The position numbers and the translations under genes are program-made. Shown here piece by piece: positions 43,438 through 56,300 of a stretch of 64,000 bases of DNA; the first letter of the stretch is position 1; every line of letters starts with the position of its first letter. This stretch comes from Blumeriella jaapii (lineage: Eukaryota; Ascomycota; Leotiomycetes; Helotiales; Drepanopezizaceae): assembly GCA_009599575.1 (NCBI GenBank), contig VWND01000021.1, positions 391,302-455,301 on the forward strand. The letters run 5' to 3'. A model generated the notes under the pieces. That model was not told the DNA's origin. It saw only the letters and a program-made list of their open reading frames with translations, and did not search any database.

Positions 43438-44194
43438 CACCGCGTAAAGGTAGGTATGGGGTCTAGGCTGCGAGGTGGCCATCGCGGTGGAATGGAGGGG
43501 AGAATGGAGGGGAGAATGCGTGCGTGTATACGTGTATGTATGTGTGTGTGTATGTATGTATGCGTGTTTGTATGTGTGTGTGTATGCGTGTATGCGTGTA
43601 TGTGTGTGTGTATGTATGTATCAATCACAGTGGGACATTCCCTAAGGAGATAGGTAGGTACTTAGGTAGATACGGTGTTTCGCGTCGATTGGTGGTTTTG
43701 ATTCTGGATGCTTATTCTACCTACGGTACAATACCATGTACCTAGGTAGGTACCTAAACTGTAGCCAGCCAGCCAGCCAGCGATTCAGCTATTCAGCTAT
43801 TCAGCCAACCAGCTCTTAAGCTATTCAGCCAATCAGCTATTCAGCCAGCCAGCCAACTATCCATTCTTGCCCATCTCGCACACACATCTCACCTACATCA
43901 CCGTAAGCAAGGGATACCTAGAATAGAAAAGAATAGAAAAGCACAGTAAAGAAAGATAGAAAAAAAGCCGATGGCAGGATCTTCGATTCACAGGGCTCAA
44001 GGTTGGTCTACCCTACGCCAGCTAGCCAACTACGTATCTATCTATCGCCATGTGTCGGTTTTCTCGTTCGTTCGTCTCCTTGCCTGGTCTTGGCTTGCCT
44101 TGCCTTGCCTTCCTCCCTACGCCCACCCCCAATTCCGAGACCTAAATTGCGCGTTTCCCTCCCTAAAGTACAGAAAGCAGACACTCCTCCTCAA

Positions 44195-44232
<38 letters not shown>

Positions 44233-44275
44233 AGAGACAGAAAGACGAGGAAAGAAAAAGACCCCAGTACACGAA

Positions 44276-44311
<36 letters not shown>

Positions 44312-44628
44312 ATGACAAGCATGAGCACCAGCGGCCGAGTGTCCTGCCCAGACACAATCTATCTATCTGCTCGTATGGGAAAGCTTCGCCAGAACGCCAA
44401 ACGCCTTACGAATGGGTATTACAGCACGCGGGCAAGGGCGCGCATGCGAGGAATGTACAAAGAAAGCGGCCGGAGCGGGAGAGCGGTGGTGAGATCGCTC
44501 GGGGAGCATGAAGTCGAGGACCGAGAGGATGGGTCTGCAGGACACGTCGACGGCCTCGGGCTGCAGGAGGTCAGCGTGCTATCCACCGGCGCGCCCGCTT
44601 CGGGACACATACCAGGCCGCCCGGACGT
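43236..44628. other. intergenic dominated by microsatellites
   Basis: It contains (ACGT)n at about 43243-43263, (GGCA)n at about 43402-43439, (TGTA/TGTG)n at about 43517-43621, (CCAG)n and ATTCAGCT repeats near 43765-43855, (AG)n at about 44198-44235, and (AC)n at about 44277-44307. No gene recognised. Confidence 0.6.
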
Positions 44629-45207
44629 CTAGGGCACAGGCTTGTGGCCGCCGGCTCCGGTGTAGACGGTCCCCCCCACCTTGCGCGACAGGCCGAAGCC
44701 GAGACCGAGAGCGATGCCCAAGACGGCGAGCAGGATGGTGCTCACGATCAGGCCCTTGTGCAGCTTGCTCAGGCGCGCCCAGCAGGTGCACCGGGCCCGC
44801 TGCAGCTTCATCTCCTTGCGCTGCTGCTTCATGTAGTTGCGGCCTGGCCAGGCCGAGTCGATGTTGCCGCACTTCTGCTGGAGCATGCTGGACTTGGACT
44901 GCGAGGCCCCCTTCGTCGGGCCCGTCAGGCCCTGGGCCTCGAGATCGCCGTACATGTCGGTGCGGGCGCGGTAGAGGGTGTAGCTGGCGTCGGGGAGCTT
45001 CTCCGTGTTGGGCGTGGCCGGCGGCGTGAAGGAGTGGGCCGAGTCGCTATCGTGAACCGTCGACAGCAGCTTCGGCGTGTTCGGGCAGCTCGGGGCGGGA
45101 CGAGTGATGGTGAGGACCTTTGCACTGGGCTGCTGCTTCAGCTCGACGTCGCTGCTGCTCGACCGCGGCTTCTCGTCGTCGGCGGACATGGCGGCGGCGG
45201 GAGACAA
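44629..45207 (-). CDS. small single-pass membrane protein, function unknown
   Basis: An intact frame of 192 residues (or 186 if the second Met is used). It has a Ser/Pro/Thr-rich hydrophilic N-terminus (1-100), then a basic stretch (RNYMKQQRKEMKLQRARCTC, about 123-142) and a transmembrane helix LIVSTILLAVLGIALGLGFGL (153-173) with a short tail. The basic, Cys-containing region before the helix suggests a cytosolic N-terminus (positive-inside rule) and possible palmitoylation. This layout is common among uncharacterised fungal proteins. I recognise no family; coding status is supported by GC-rich third positions and the clean helix. Confidence 0.6.
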   Translation of the reverse strand: MSPAAAMSADDEKPRSSSSDVELKQQPSAKVLTITRPAPSCPNTPKLLSTVHDSDSAHSFTPPATPNTEKLPDASYTLYRARTDMYGDLEAQGLTGPTKGASQSKSSMLQQKCGNIDSAWPGRNYMKQQRKEMKLQRARCTCWARLSKLHKGLIVSTILLAVLGIALGLGFGLSRKVGGTVYTGAGGHKPVP

Positions 45208-48200
45208 TCGACGAGTGGATCTATGGGATCGAGTGGCGCGAAGGCTCGCCGTGTGGGATTCGAAGAGGGCGAGAGGAAGGAATGCGATGTGGAGAGAATG
45301 GCACGAAACCGGGGAGGCTGTTGGCGGCGTGCCCGAGGTCCCAGGCCGGGGATGGCGAGTTCGCTACTTTATATCTCGGCGACGACGATCAATCGAGGCC
45401 CTTGGCGAGCCAGGAGTGGTGCGGAAGTGAAGAGGATCGCGCGGTACTGTATGCATGTATGTATGTGGGTATGTGGAAAAAGGAAGTATGATGCTTTGGA
45501 GTTGCGTGGTCTGACGGATGGACGAGTCCCTTTGGTGGCTCGGGAAGATGGAGCGACGGCGACAATCAGCAGCTCGTGAGAATTGGGTCGGTGGAGCAGC
45601 GAGCCCTTCTGGGACTGTGGTTCGAGGGGAGGTGATTGTGGTGGTGGTGGTTGTTGTTGTTGTTGTTGCTGTCGCTGTGCTCGTTGTCGTTGTTCTTGTT
45701 GTTCCTGTGATTGCGGTGGTGATTATCTGGGGCACCAGCGCACGGCGAGCACCGAGCAGGGAGTAGTCAGCACCTGCAAAGACTCCTGCGACCCACTACT
45801 CCAAGCCTCGAAACACGACAAGAGAGAGACAAGAGAGAGACTAGAGAAAGACAAGAGAAAGACAAGAGAGTCAAGAGAGACAAGAGAGAGACAAGAGAGA
45901 GACCAGAGAGAAACAAGAGGCCGAGTCACACACTGACTAAGGCATCCCTGCCCGTCCCCGGTTTGATTGGGCAGGCGGAGACTCATTTGGCCGGGCAAGG
46001 GGAGGTCCATGTTCGACGAGGAGCGGAGCAGAGCGGAGCGATGATGGATGATGAGGGTGGAGATACATGGAATGGGGAGGGGATGGATGGGATGGGATGA
46101 GATGAGATGGGATGGGATGGGATTGGGAGATGGAGAGGATTGGAATGGCATGGCATGGCATGGACAGGATGGACCGGATGGACCGGATGGACAGCATGGC
46201 GAGGCTGGCAGCTCGACTATCAGAAGCAAAGAGATCGGTCACGGATGAGGATACGGCCAGAGATGTGAAGTGTATACAGTTTGTACGTATGTATGTATTT
46301 ATATACAGCACGTACGTATGTAGGTATTTTATTAAAGTATGTGTATATGCGTACACATATATGGTATAGATGCCTGTATGTACTGTACATGACCACATGT
46401 ATTCATGTATGTATGTATATATATACATACAGTACAGTACAATGTATTTAAATATATCTACGTACATACGTACACACGTACATACACACATAGACACATA
46501 CCTATGTATACATATATACATATATACATAGGTAAGGTATATACATATACACATATACACCTACAGAGACAGTCCGTTTCATCTGCCCGCCCGCTCCCGC
46601 CCCCTTTGAGCAAAGCACGAACAGAGCGCGCTGACCCATTCGATCTCCGCCCAAGATCAGCAGTCTCCAATATCGGGAGGTGCTGTGCGGTACAGTATCT
46701 CGCAATGCATTACTGACTGCCGCTCATTTTCTGCAGCAGGCTCTTGACTGTTTTTGCACATAAATTACCGATTCCCGAGTCGCTGGCGAGCGGCGAGTCG
46801 CTTGACTTGGCCTTGTCTGAGCCACGCAAAACTCTGTACAGACTATCCTGCATGTGATAAGTGACGAACTCTCCAACCTTCGGCTACTGAATCATCAGTG
46901 CAGTACCTGCCGACAGTATGTACAGTAGAGATCGATCGGCTCTTCCATTGCTTCTGCAATAGGGACGGGAATCAACAATCCAGAGTCGAAAAGCAAGCAT
47001 GGTACTGTACTGTACGTGCAGTACACGTCTCCATCTTCATCTTACAGTACGAGCTGTACAATCAAGTCCATCCCTTCTGATCGCATGGGTATGTACCGTA
47101 TGTACTGTGTGTACAGTACTGTACATGGCCTGCCCTACTCGACTGGACTTTTCCTTCTGATTGGCTCACGGCGAAACCAGTTCCCTTACTTGCTGGTTCA
47201 TGTCCAAATCCACGGAGCACAGTCCAGTACTGTACATCCATACCTACCTTACCTTACAGTACCCACCTACCCAGCATCACGTCCACACCATATCCTATCC
47301 CGAGAGCTTCACCTACAGTACAACCAAAGGGGAACCGATCCGTCGCATAGAACGACAAGACGCATACGTGGGTGGTCGACCATGGTTGTACAGCACGCTG
47401 TTGAGATATTTGATACAGATTTGACAGATACCCCTATCCCTCCCTCCCTCTCCTCGCCCCTTTCCCACCACGCTGCTCCTCCTTCTCCACCCGCTTCCAG
47501 CAGCGCCCTCCACCCAAGATAGCAACAACCGCAACAAAAACAACCACACCACACTTGCCCTCTCTGACCGACGACACCCACCTCAAGTCACGTTGCTCTC
47601 CCCCTTCCTTCCCCCTTCCCTCCCGTCCTTTCCCCAACGCTGTACTGTACATACATACTGTACATACATACATCCTATGCACACTCCCAACTTTGTTGCA
47701 CGTCGCACAGTCCATTCGAATCCGGATTACAGTACAACCAGAGTGCTTTCTCTGTCTGCGCGAGTCAGTCAGCCAGCCAGCCAGCAGCAGCAGCTCTCGT
47801 GTTTATCCCTGATCCATGCCCCTCCCCCCCTCTCCCAAGCGGGACCGTGCAAACGGCCGTCGTCGTGCACGTGCACGTGCTGTTTGTTTGCTTTTAGGCG
47901 AGGAGCCGGTGGGGGAGGGGAGGCACGTACAGACATACAGTAAGTACAGTACTGTGCGTGTCATCTCAATCTTGTGTACAGTACTGTACCGTGTACGGGA
48001 TATCTATCCACATTGCGAGATGGCGGCGGATGGACCTGGGTGCCGCGGTTGGTGTGGAAGTGCGCTCGGTGATTGAGTGGTTACATTTCTCTCTTCGTGG
48101 GGGGAAAAGGTCCCGGTCCCTAGAAAGGTACTTACTTTGCTGTCTGTACTGTACTGTACGGTACTGTACGGTAGGATAGGTACGGTAGACGTTGAGTCGA

Positions 48201-49436
48201 GGGGTAGATGGGGTTTTCTCCGTCTAGCCTGTCTCACGTGTCATGTATGTACTGTACAGACTTGGTACTGTACAATGTACTGCACTGTACAGTACTGTAC
48301 ACAAGATGGTGGTACATACTGTGTACTCCCTCCTTGCTTCGTCAAGTACTGTACTTGCTGTAAGTGCTGTGCTGTACGTCCAATTTCCCTACCGCGCAGC
48401 CCATCCTACCACCACTACCAAAAAAATTTAAAGGGGAAAGGAAAAGAAAGGAAAGGAAAAAATTGAGGACGCAAAAAAAAAAAATTCTTCCCGTTCATCA
48501 ACCATCATCACCATCATCACCATCACCATCATCTCCCAATCAAAAACCACACGCAAAAACCGTCAAAGCATCGCCCACGTAAACACCAGCCTCCAAATGA
48601 AAAAGCCAGCCAAAGGTTGGTTTCACGTACAGTACAGTACAGTACGGTACGGTACAGTACAGTACATGCTGTAGGCAGCCCACTATTACTCACATACTAT
48701 ACATACAGTACATACAGTACATACAGTACATACAGTACATACAGTACATACAGTACAGTACATACAGTACATACAGTACAGTACATACACACAGTAAGGA
48801 ACGTTGATTGAAAAAGGGGGATCAGGAGCCGGGGTGAGAGAGAGAGAGTAAGCGAGATGCACTAGCTGGTTCTCGTCGGGAAAGGGATGGCGGGGAGAGG
48901 AGACGTGATGATGGGGGAAGGGCGGGGGGGGTTGGATGGCTTGGATGTGTGTACATACATACATACATACATACAAACAGTACCGTACTGTACATACATA
49001 CATAAGGTGCGTGCTTGGGAATGCACGTGTGCGGGATAATTGATGGATTGGGAGGGTTGGTCTCTGGCGAGTTTTGTTTGGAGGGAGTGGAGAGAACGGG
49101 CTGGATTGGTAGGAGCTGCCGATGAAAGTGAAGTAGAGTGAGTGGGTGAGGGAGCGAGCGAGCGAGCGAGCGAGTATGAGACGGGCTAGGATATGTCTTG
49201 TGAAGGGAGCGTGGCCTGGGGCAATCGATTGTGGTGTGGTGAAGGACCAGAGAATTCTGGATGTTACAGCACAGTAAGTCATGGTGTTGGGAAAGCCGCT
49301 GAGGTCAAGTTATTAATTGTAGAGTAATTAAAGTACGGTATCACATCCGTCATAAATCGTAGAAAAGCAATCACTGCTTTCTTCATTCCACTCCCCACCC
49401 CCCGCCGTCGTTGGTATTCGTACAGCGTGCGTCGGC
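45208..49436. other. long intergenic region, simple-repeat rich
   Basis: No gene recognised. Repeats include (TTG)n at about 45648-45710, GAGACAAGA repeats at about 45818-45915, (GGGAT)n/(GAGAT)n at about 46085-46135, TATGTA/ACGTAC arrays at about 46265-46560, and many (ACAGT)n/(ACTGT)n clusters, densest at 48629-48670 and 48709-48795. Open frames in these arrays are compositional. Confidence 0.65.
48629..48795 (+). repeat. (ACAGT)n and ACATACAGT arrays
   Basis: ACAGTACAGTACAGTACGGT occurs near 48629, then repeated ACAGTACAT units (9 bp) run from about 48709 to 48795. They are the densest example of a word that recurs through the right third of the window. Confidence 0.85.
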
Positions 49437-50967
49437 CTACGAGCTGGCCAACCCCTTAGCACCAAGGAAGTCGTTAATGACCGCGTAGGCAGCCGTGGAG
49501 TTGTAGTGCAGATTGAGGCCGTGGCCGGTGTTCGGCTGCACCACCGCGCTGAAATTGCTGTCCGAGACCAGGGGGAAGTTCATCTTGACCTGCGCCGGGA
49601 TGGAGGCAGCTGCGCCGCCGGTGGCCAGACAATCGGAGCCGCAGTATGGGAGGTCGGCATCTGCTGCGAGTTAGCCTTGTCTGAACACACACGTGCGAAT
49701 GGGAAGGACAGAGAGGCTGGACATACCCCCAGAGATGACCATCACGGGACCGGCGTAGCTGTTGTTCATCACCAAGCTCCCGAGCGTCAGGAGCTCGCCG
49801 AGCGTGACGGGCTGCTTGGTCTGCTCGGCGACGGTGAGGATCGCGGGGTCGTAGTACTGCGGCTTGAAGAAGAGGTACTTGTTGGCCTCAACGTTCGAGG
49901 TGATCAGGTAGCCGTTGGGCAGGTTCTGCGGCGTCGGCACGGCGGTGAGGTCGATGGGCGCGATGAAGTCGGCCACCGGCGAGGCGTACATGGACAGGAG
50001 CGCTTCGACCTGGGTCCCGGTGATGTTGCTGAAGCGCAGCGGCTGGTTCTTGTTGGCTTGCTGGAAGTTGTTGCCCGCGGCGAAGAAGGGCACGAAGGAC
50101 GAGTTCATCGAAAATCCGGTCAGGATGATGCCGTCGGTGAGCTCGGGGTAGAGGTTGGCCAGCGAGTAGGTTTGCGCCGAGCCAAAGGAGTGGCCGACGT
50201 GCACGATCTTGTTGAAGGTGGTGTTGACGCCGGGGAAGGTCCCGTTACGGAGCATACGGGTGAGTTCGGCGGTCGCTGCAACCTCCAGATAGGCTTGGAT
50301 CTCGTTCAGAGGCTCACCATGAGACGAGTTGCCCACTCCGAGACGGTCGAAGCTCAGCGTGCTGTACTTGTATTGGTCCGTGGCAACGTTGATGTAGGAG
50401 TAATTGAAGTCGTTGTATGACAAGTCCCAGTATCTGTAGAAACATTAACTCCCGCTGCTTCGAGTAGTACAGTATCTTGCTACTGACGTTTTGTCAAACC
50501 CAATTCCGTGGGTCAACACTTGAACGCTAGAACTTGTGGCGTTGCTCGCATCTGGCACACAGAACTGGGTGCTGATGTTGTAGGTGCCCACTGTCGTATT
50601 GTACTACATGACCGGGACGTCAGCAATGTCTTCTTTCGATGGTCATGAGAACAAGACCACCTACCCCCGTGGTAATCATCTCAGTCCAATTCCTTCCTTG
50701 CTGTGTCATGTTGAGGACGAAGTCTGTCGCCTCAAGGCTCGTCTGAGGGACGGCAATATCGAAGATCGCTTGCCTGGCGGAGATGTTGACCGGTATGGTT
50801 TGGTTGAGACACCTCTTGCCCGCAACAGAGGCGGCGAAGAGAGCCACTGTACTCTACGTGACGGGATGGTTAGCATTTGCTGTGACGAGGCGAGTGCCTC
50901 GAGAAAGCAATAGGCCTCTATGAGCACCGGGATATGCAAATCTACTCACGACTGAGGAGAACAACAT
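49437..50967 (-). CDS. secreted alpha/beta hydrolase
   Basis: Five exons on the minus strand: 50967-50950, 50853-50665, 50603-50488, 50433-49727 and 49663-49437, encoding 418 residues (417 if the acceptor 3 nt downstream is used). Introns are short and GT-AG. MLFSSV joins STVALFAASVAGKRC as a signal peptide. VLTHGIGFDKTYWDLSYND (about 97-115) is the oxyanion-side strand seen in fungal AB hydrolases, VGHSFGSA holds the nucleophile Ser190 (GHSFG, 188-192), DLPYCGSDC near the C-terminus is where the acid lies, and the late GHGLNLHY supplies His. Many NxS/T sites fit secretion. The substrate is unknown; esterase or lipase-like activity is a family-level guess. Confidence 0.85.
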
Positions 50968-52440
50968 GGCGAAAGCTGTCTTTGCACGGTTATCGAGTAA
51001 CCAAAGATGAAGGGATTCTCTTCCATGTTTATATACATATACGTGAGTGTCATGTCAACACACGGCCCTCGCTTCTTAGAGCTTCGAGCTTGAGCTCCGG
51101 GTATCGACGTAATGGAGCTCTCTGGCAGGAGCTACCACAGCTGACTAGGTACTGCTCCACGGACGAATCCAGGCACAGGAACAACGCCACGATCGGTGTT
51201 GGTTTGTCCTCCCCAGCTTCGTGCCTGGGCTGGCTTCTCACGCTACTGTACCTCTGCACGGTCGATTCGGATGTCGCGGGGCTCTGGATGATATCACCTT
51301 GTGAAGTTGGTGGGGATATCCGATTTTCATGCTCGAGTACGTCTTAACGCCGATGGCATTGTGAGAAAAGAGCTGTTACCTCAACGTGATTTGGAATCTG
51401 ATGCGCGGGGTAGATCAGCTCTTGGGCGCGGGAATGAGCGTAGCTCGCTGACTTGACGTCACCACAACAGACAGCACTATCGTCAATCGAGAAGTTGAGC
51501 GCCATTGCTGGAGGGTATTTCGTCGAAGAGAAGGTTTTGAGAAACTCGGTTCCGCCTCTTCTTGATTACTTGCGTTTCGGGGATGGTGGTGATGGTGGTG
51601 ATGGTGGTGATGGTGGTGATGGTGGTGATGGTTTGGAAGGAAAGCGACTTGAGAAAGGAGAGAAAAGCCGTTCAGCGGACGATTCATTTGCTTGTAGCAC
51701 AACTAACCACATGAATGAAATTGACAGACTTCCAATCATCGTGCAACTGAAACCGTCGCACTCACCGAACACATAGAGCTCCACGGGCGTCTGTTGACTT
51801 CGGAAGCGAACACTTAACCGGCGTGCGCCCGCGAGCGACGCAGCCCCGCTTCACACGTGATGCCAGACCCACTGCGCTAGCGCCAACCACAAAACCTCGC
51901 AAATTCTCGCCAACCTCGACCTTTTTCTTCTTCATCAAAAAGTGACAGAGCCAGCCACGACCTCCACCTCGAACTCTTTACAGTGGTGTGTTGCCAGCAT
52001 CCTCGGATGTGAGGCTCTGGAGATGAATAATTTGCTTTGCAGCTCCCTGATAGGAAGTTTGTCCCCCGTTGGGTCTTCTTAGTTGAGGGCGATGGAGGGT
52101 GAATGTCGATGATGGGAGACAGACCGATGTCGAACACGATGCTATATGGATACGAGGCCCGCGGATAATGCAGCTCAGCGCAGCGGGCGACAGCATCAGT
52201 GCTGGTACACACAACTATCGATCTGGTTCGGTGGACGCCGAGATGGCCATGGCCTTTGGAGGATTACCTGGCGGCGCAGTCCCCAAACGATGTTGAACAA
52301 TCCTGCCATCTATCATCGTGGAAGTCGACGAGATTACGGGCTCCTGCTACTGTTACATCACGATGCTGATCCATGTACAACAGAAGAATGAGCATTTCGA
52401 AAGCATGCATTTATTGTAACGTCCACTACTTTCTGCACCC
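50968..52440. other. intergenic, no gene recognised
   Basis: It holds a (GGTGATGGT)n minisatellite at about 51582-51632 that gives Gly-Asp or His runs in the frames. No gene recognised. Confidence 0.5.
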
Positions 52441-53345
52441 TCTACCAACGTCTCGAAGCTCTATCGGTCTCTGCTATGGCTAAATCAGCGGCAGTGTTAA
52501 TTGTTGACCACCTCTTGATATGGCCGCACTTCTCGATGTCGAGATCCTCGGTCCTAGTCCTTATTGCGTACCAAGCGTCCACGAGACTTTGCGTACCAAC
52601 GACCTGCAACCCCCTCCGCTGAACACTCGATGGACACGCATACCCACACACACAGCACTAGTGAACTGTTTTCCATTGCCCTTGCCAATTGGCAGTTTGT
52701 CAATTCTTCCGTCGAAGTCGTTATACTCGCTATCCCGGCTGATGCTTCTCACTTGCGGCAAAATTCTTTGCTGGATCATGCAATGCAATTCGATGTAAGC
52801 ATCAACACCCTGCGCGCCCCGTAGGTTTTCAGAGTTTCGACCTCGACTCTTGGCGTTGGAACAACCTCTTTCCTGTTTGTTTCCTTCTTGGTTCTGGTTT
52901 CAGATCCTGAATCTTCTGCTCGCTTTGCGTCATATGATCTACCATCTACATTCCAGTAAGCCCAGCACAAAGCAGGAGGCAGCTATCAAGGTGCAGATGT
53001 AGGTGTTATTGTTTCTTCATCTTGATTACGTTAGACCTTCCATGCACCAGCGAAACTTGTGTGTGTACTGTACCCATCGCGTTTGGTTGAAGCCTAGCAT
53101 CCACTTGTGTTCTTCCGCGATCTTCACTTATCCGTTTTTTGTTTCGGGAAGGCGTGGATGAAGCTTTCTAAGAGATGCCGTGGCTCACGATCTCCGATCA
53201 ACTCGCAGAATAGCTTCCGCAGCCCCAAAAGTCCACATTTCTGGTCTTGCCGTATCAGGATCGATGTTCTTATTCCAGCTCCAATCAAATTGTTCTCAAC
53301 TATCTTGAACTTCTCTTTACCACCTGCTGGCTCAGTTGATAACAC
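52441..53345 (-). pseudogene. possible decayed coding region, unrecognised
   Basis: Minus-strand frames at 53345-53124 (with GKEKFKIVENNLIGAG and KCGLLGLRKLFCELIGDREP), 52970-52776 and 52651-52442 (with SLVDAWYAIRTRTEDLDIEK) have a protein-like residue balance but no recognised family and no clear start or splice chain. They may be fragments of one old gene. I assign no function and low confidence. Confidence 0.2.
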
Positions 53346-56300
53346 GGGGAAGTCAGCATCTTCCGATCCAGGAGTTTTGCTGCGAGCACAAGGCGTGACC
53401 TACGAAAGAACCAGGAAGGTAAATGGTGTGTACAGGACTTGATCTGCTATCTGCCTAAGCTCGAGGCTGGCACAAGCCTCTCAAATCGCGTATGGACAGG
53501 AAAAGGGCTACTCAGAGCCTGCTCCCATTGATGTTCATGCTCTTCCATTAGCTATCATTTGCTCGCTTCTGTCTTAGATTTGAAGACCTCGATGCTAATC
53601 TTTGTACCGAACCCGCTTGCCTTAGAGCTTGAGTTCGCAGATAAGAATCGATTGGTGAGTGCCACCTAATTTTCATTTTAACATTTCTGTATTCTCGATA
53701 GCGATTCTAGATATGTTTCTTGCCGAGTTGTCGAGAAAAGAATGGGCTACATTTGATGTCCTCGATATGGTCCGGCTTCGGGATAGGGAGCGGGCGGGCG
53801 ACTGTTTACAAAAGACATCTAGGATGTCAGGACTCCCTGGATTGCCGTTCTTATCTATCTAGTCCTTGATGAATACCCGTAGAGTCTGTTTTGTTTTTTG
53901 AGCAACCAAAAGTCCCGTGCCAGCTGTGTCTTTAGATGGGATTTGAAGTCTTCTGACGAACCCTAAATACCACAAGCGATGAAGAGCATCTAAAAATGTT
54001 TTCACTTTCTTCTTTTTTGGGGGAGGTTCGAATACTGCTACGGGCGGGCTATGGTTTGTTGGCTAGTAGCTGACGTCGACTTTCCCGTTAAAAATTCGAT
54101 CTTTGCTCATATCTGTACGTACGGAAGGAAGTCGACATTGGACCTCATCTGCCCACGTCCGGCTAGGTTAATTGTTCCAAACAATTAACACTACGAGAAC
54201 CAGAATTCTCTCCATAGATCTATAAGTACATCAAGTCAAGGGATTTGGATGGTCGAGGCCCATCATTGTCCAACCCTTCTGTACCCGTTTCCCTCGCCCT
54301 GAATCGCGGCAGGCTCTGATAGAATTTTTTACACGTATTACTTTTTTATTCCCCTACCTTTTCAGGACAGCTAGAACAGGGTCTACGAGTTAAGAAGCAG
54401 CGGTCTGCTCCTGTCGTGCGGAAGCAAGAAAACTTTAGAAGAAGCAGAGGACTTATGATACCAGACCTGGATTTCGAAACTTAATATCGCTGTTCGGAGA
54501 AGCCACTGTCGAAGGAGCTCGAGGTCTAGAATCGCACAGCGCATGGTATTATGTCCCCTGGACTCTCTGTAACAGAAACATGTCACCTGCGTCAGTTGGA
54601 ACGTGAGAATGCCTTGTAAAGGCAGAAGACTAGATATGTTCTTACGTCCCCGCTGGACAACAAGAACCCTCACCATCTCAATCATACATTCGGGACCTCG
54701 AAACTCCAGCAACATCCGCCATAACATCCAGACTCGCAGCGATCGCCGTCGTCTGAGACAACGGTACGTTTGATTAGTTCTCTGGCAGTCTTCCGCAGCG
54801 GCATCTGACGATCCCCAGCCAGATAGGAACAGAGATGTCAACGAGAGAAGATACTGTTACCTAGAGGCGAGTTGTAAAATTGCTCCGTATGGTTCTGAGA
54901 CATTACCAGGATCTGCACTTGATCGCTTCTGTAACAGACAAGGTACTGTAGGCGCATGGGGGTTTAGAACGCCAGCATAGTGGAATGACCCATCCGAGTG
55001 CTGAGACCACATCCGTTGTTCCCCGGATCTCAGGTTCGAGGTCGGATCTACGGCTTTCCTGCTGGGTGGTGAATGCATAGAGCCGCGGGCTGATCTGCCT
55101 CTGCGCCCGTCAGTATTGTGAGTAGCAGTGAAACAAAAGATCCCCGTGGTGTCCCGTTACAGATAAGTAGGGCTTTCTTTCGCGTCTGCACGCCATCAGC
55201 GTCTCTCGTCTCGACCTGCTGTTGGGCGATCACTTGCCGTTCGAGTACTTGCCGGGTGTCGGATGAATTCACAGAGCCATATAGGTATCCATGTTCTAGA
55301 GGGACCTGTCACTTCATCTTTGACCGTGGAGCTCATCTGATTGAAAATCAGGTATTCTTTGCATGATCTGATAGCTACCACCCGAGGCGAGATGTAGCAT
55401 GCATGCCTCTGTGCTACTCTCTGCTCTCTCACGTCTGGAACGTGCAAAACACCTGTCTCTGACGTACGTGGCTCTTGGCTGCTCGTGCTATATCTCAGTT
55501 GACGTTCGGGAATAGATCTCCAGACGGATTGATGTGAAATCACGATACTGATGACGAGCAGGTGGTGGTTGACGTGTGAGTACATAGTTCTGCCTTGCCA
55601 GTGACAGTCATCAGCTAGACTTGCCAAAGGGTGCCCGGAATATCTACGGCTTGGACCGGAATTGTATCATACCACTAATCGAGTAGGGATCGCACAATTA
55701 CGGTATTGCGATGCCGTCAATTGTATAACCCAGAACAAGCCTCTCGAGAATTTTGAAGGGTTGACCTCCGAGCAGGATCCGGGACATAAATAGATATGTA
55801 TCCTTATCATAAAAGCCACCCAACAGGTGTTATTGATCTGTCATTGAACCTTAGCTGCTTCAGACACACGCTCTTCGACTGTTCCACTTTCACAGTGGCA
55901 GGATCCGAATCGGGCAGATCCTCTATCTCGACGACAAATTCGTAGACAGCCTCAAAGATGTGTAGTACAGCTTCCCGTGCTAGGATCGGCTTGTGCCTTG
56001 TACAAGAGTGGTGGTCTCCGAGTTTCCGGTCCATGGTACTTTAGCAGCGCCATCTGGATGGATCACGCTTCCACGACAGGACAACTTCTCGTGTCCGCAA
56101 TCAGACGATCCGCACGACCCGAATTACGTTGGTAACCTGCTAGGTGATAGCGAGTATGAATGTCGAGCCTGAGGATTTAGGTGCTGCATGACCGAAGTAA
56201 CAAGCGTACTTTGTTTTTCTCGGATCCAAAACGCGGATGAAGTTCCTTCTGTGACGACGGCAAGTGTCCTTCCATCTTAAATTGAAGGGCGTTGAAACGG

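Noticed and set aside
43200..43660. Cys/Val or Thr/His repeat frames
   Set aside because: Products of TGTG/TGTA and GGCA microsatellites.
49506..50420. 304-residue plus-strand open frame
   Set aside because: Antisense shadow of the alpha/beta hydrolase; Val/Gly/Glu-rich codon mirror.
51781..51900. tRNA-like A-box (TAGCGCAGTGG) on the minus strand with a later TTCGCTTCC
   Set aside because: The D-stem and T-stem do not pair and no acceptor stem closes, so it is not supported as a tRNA.
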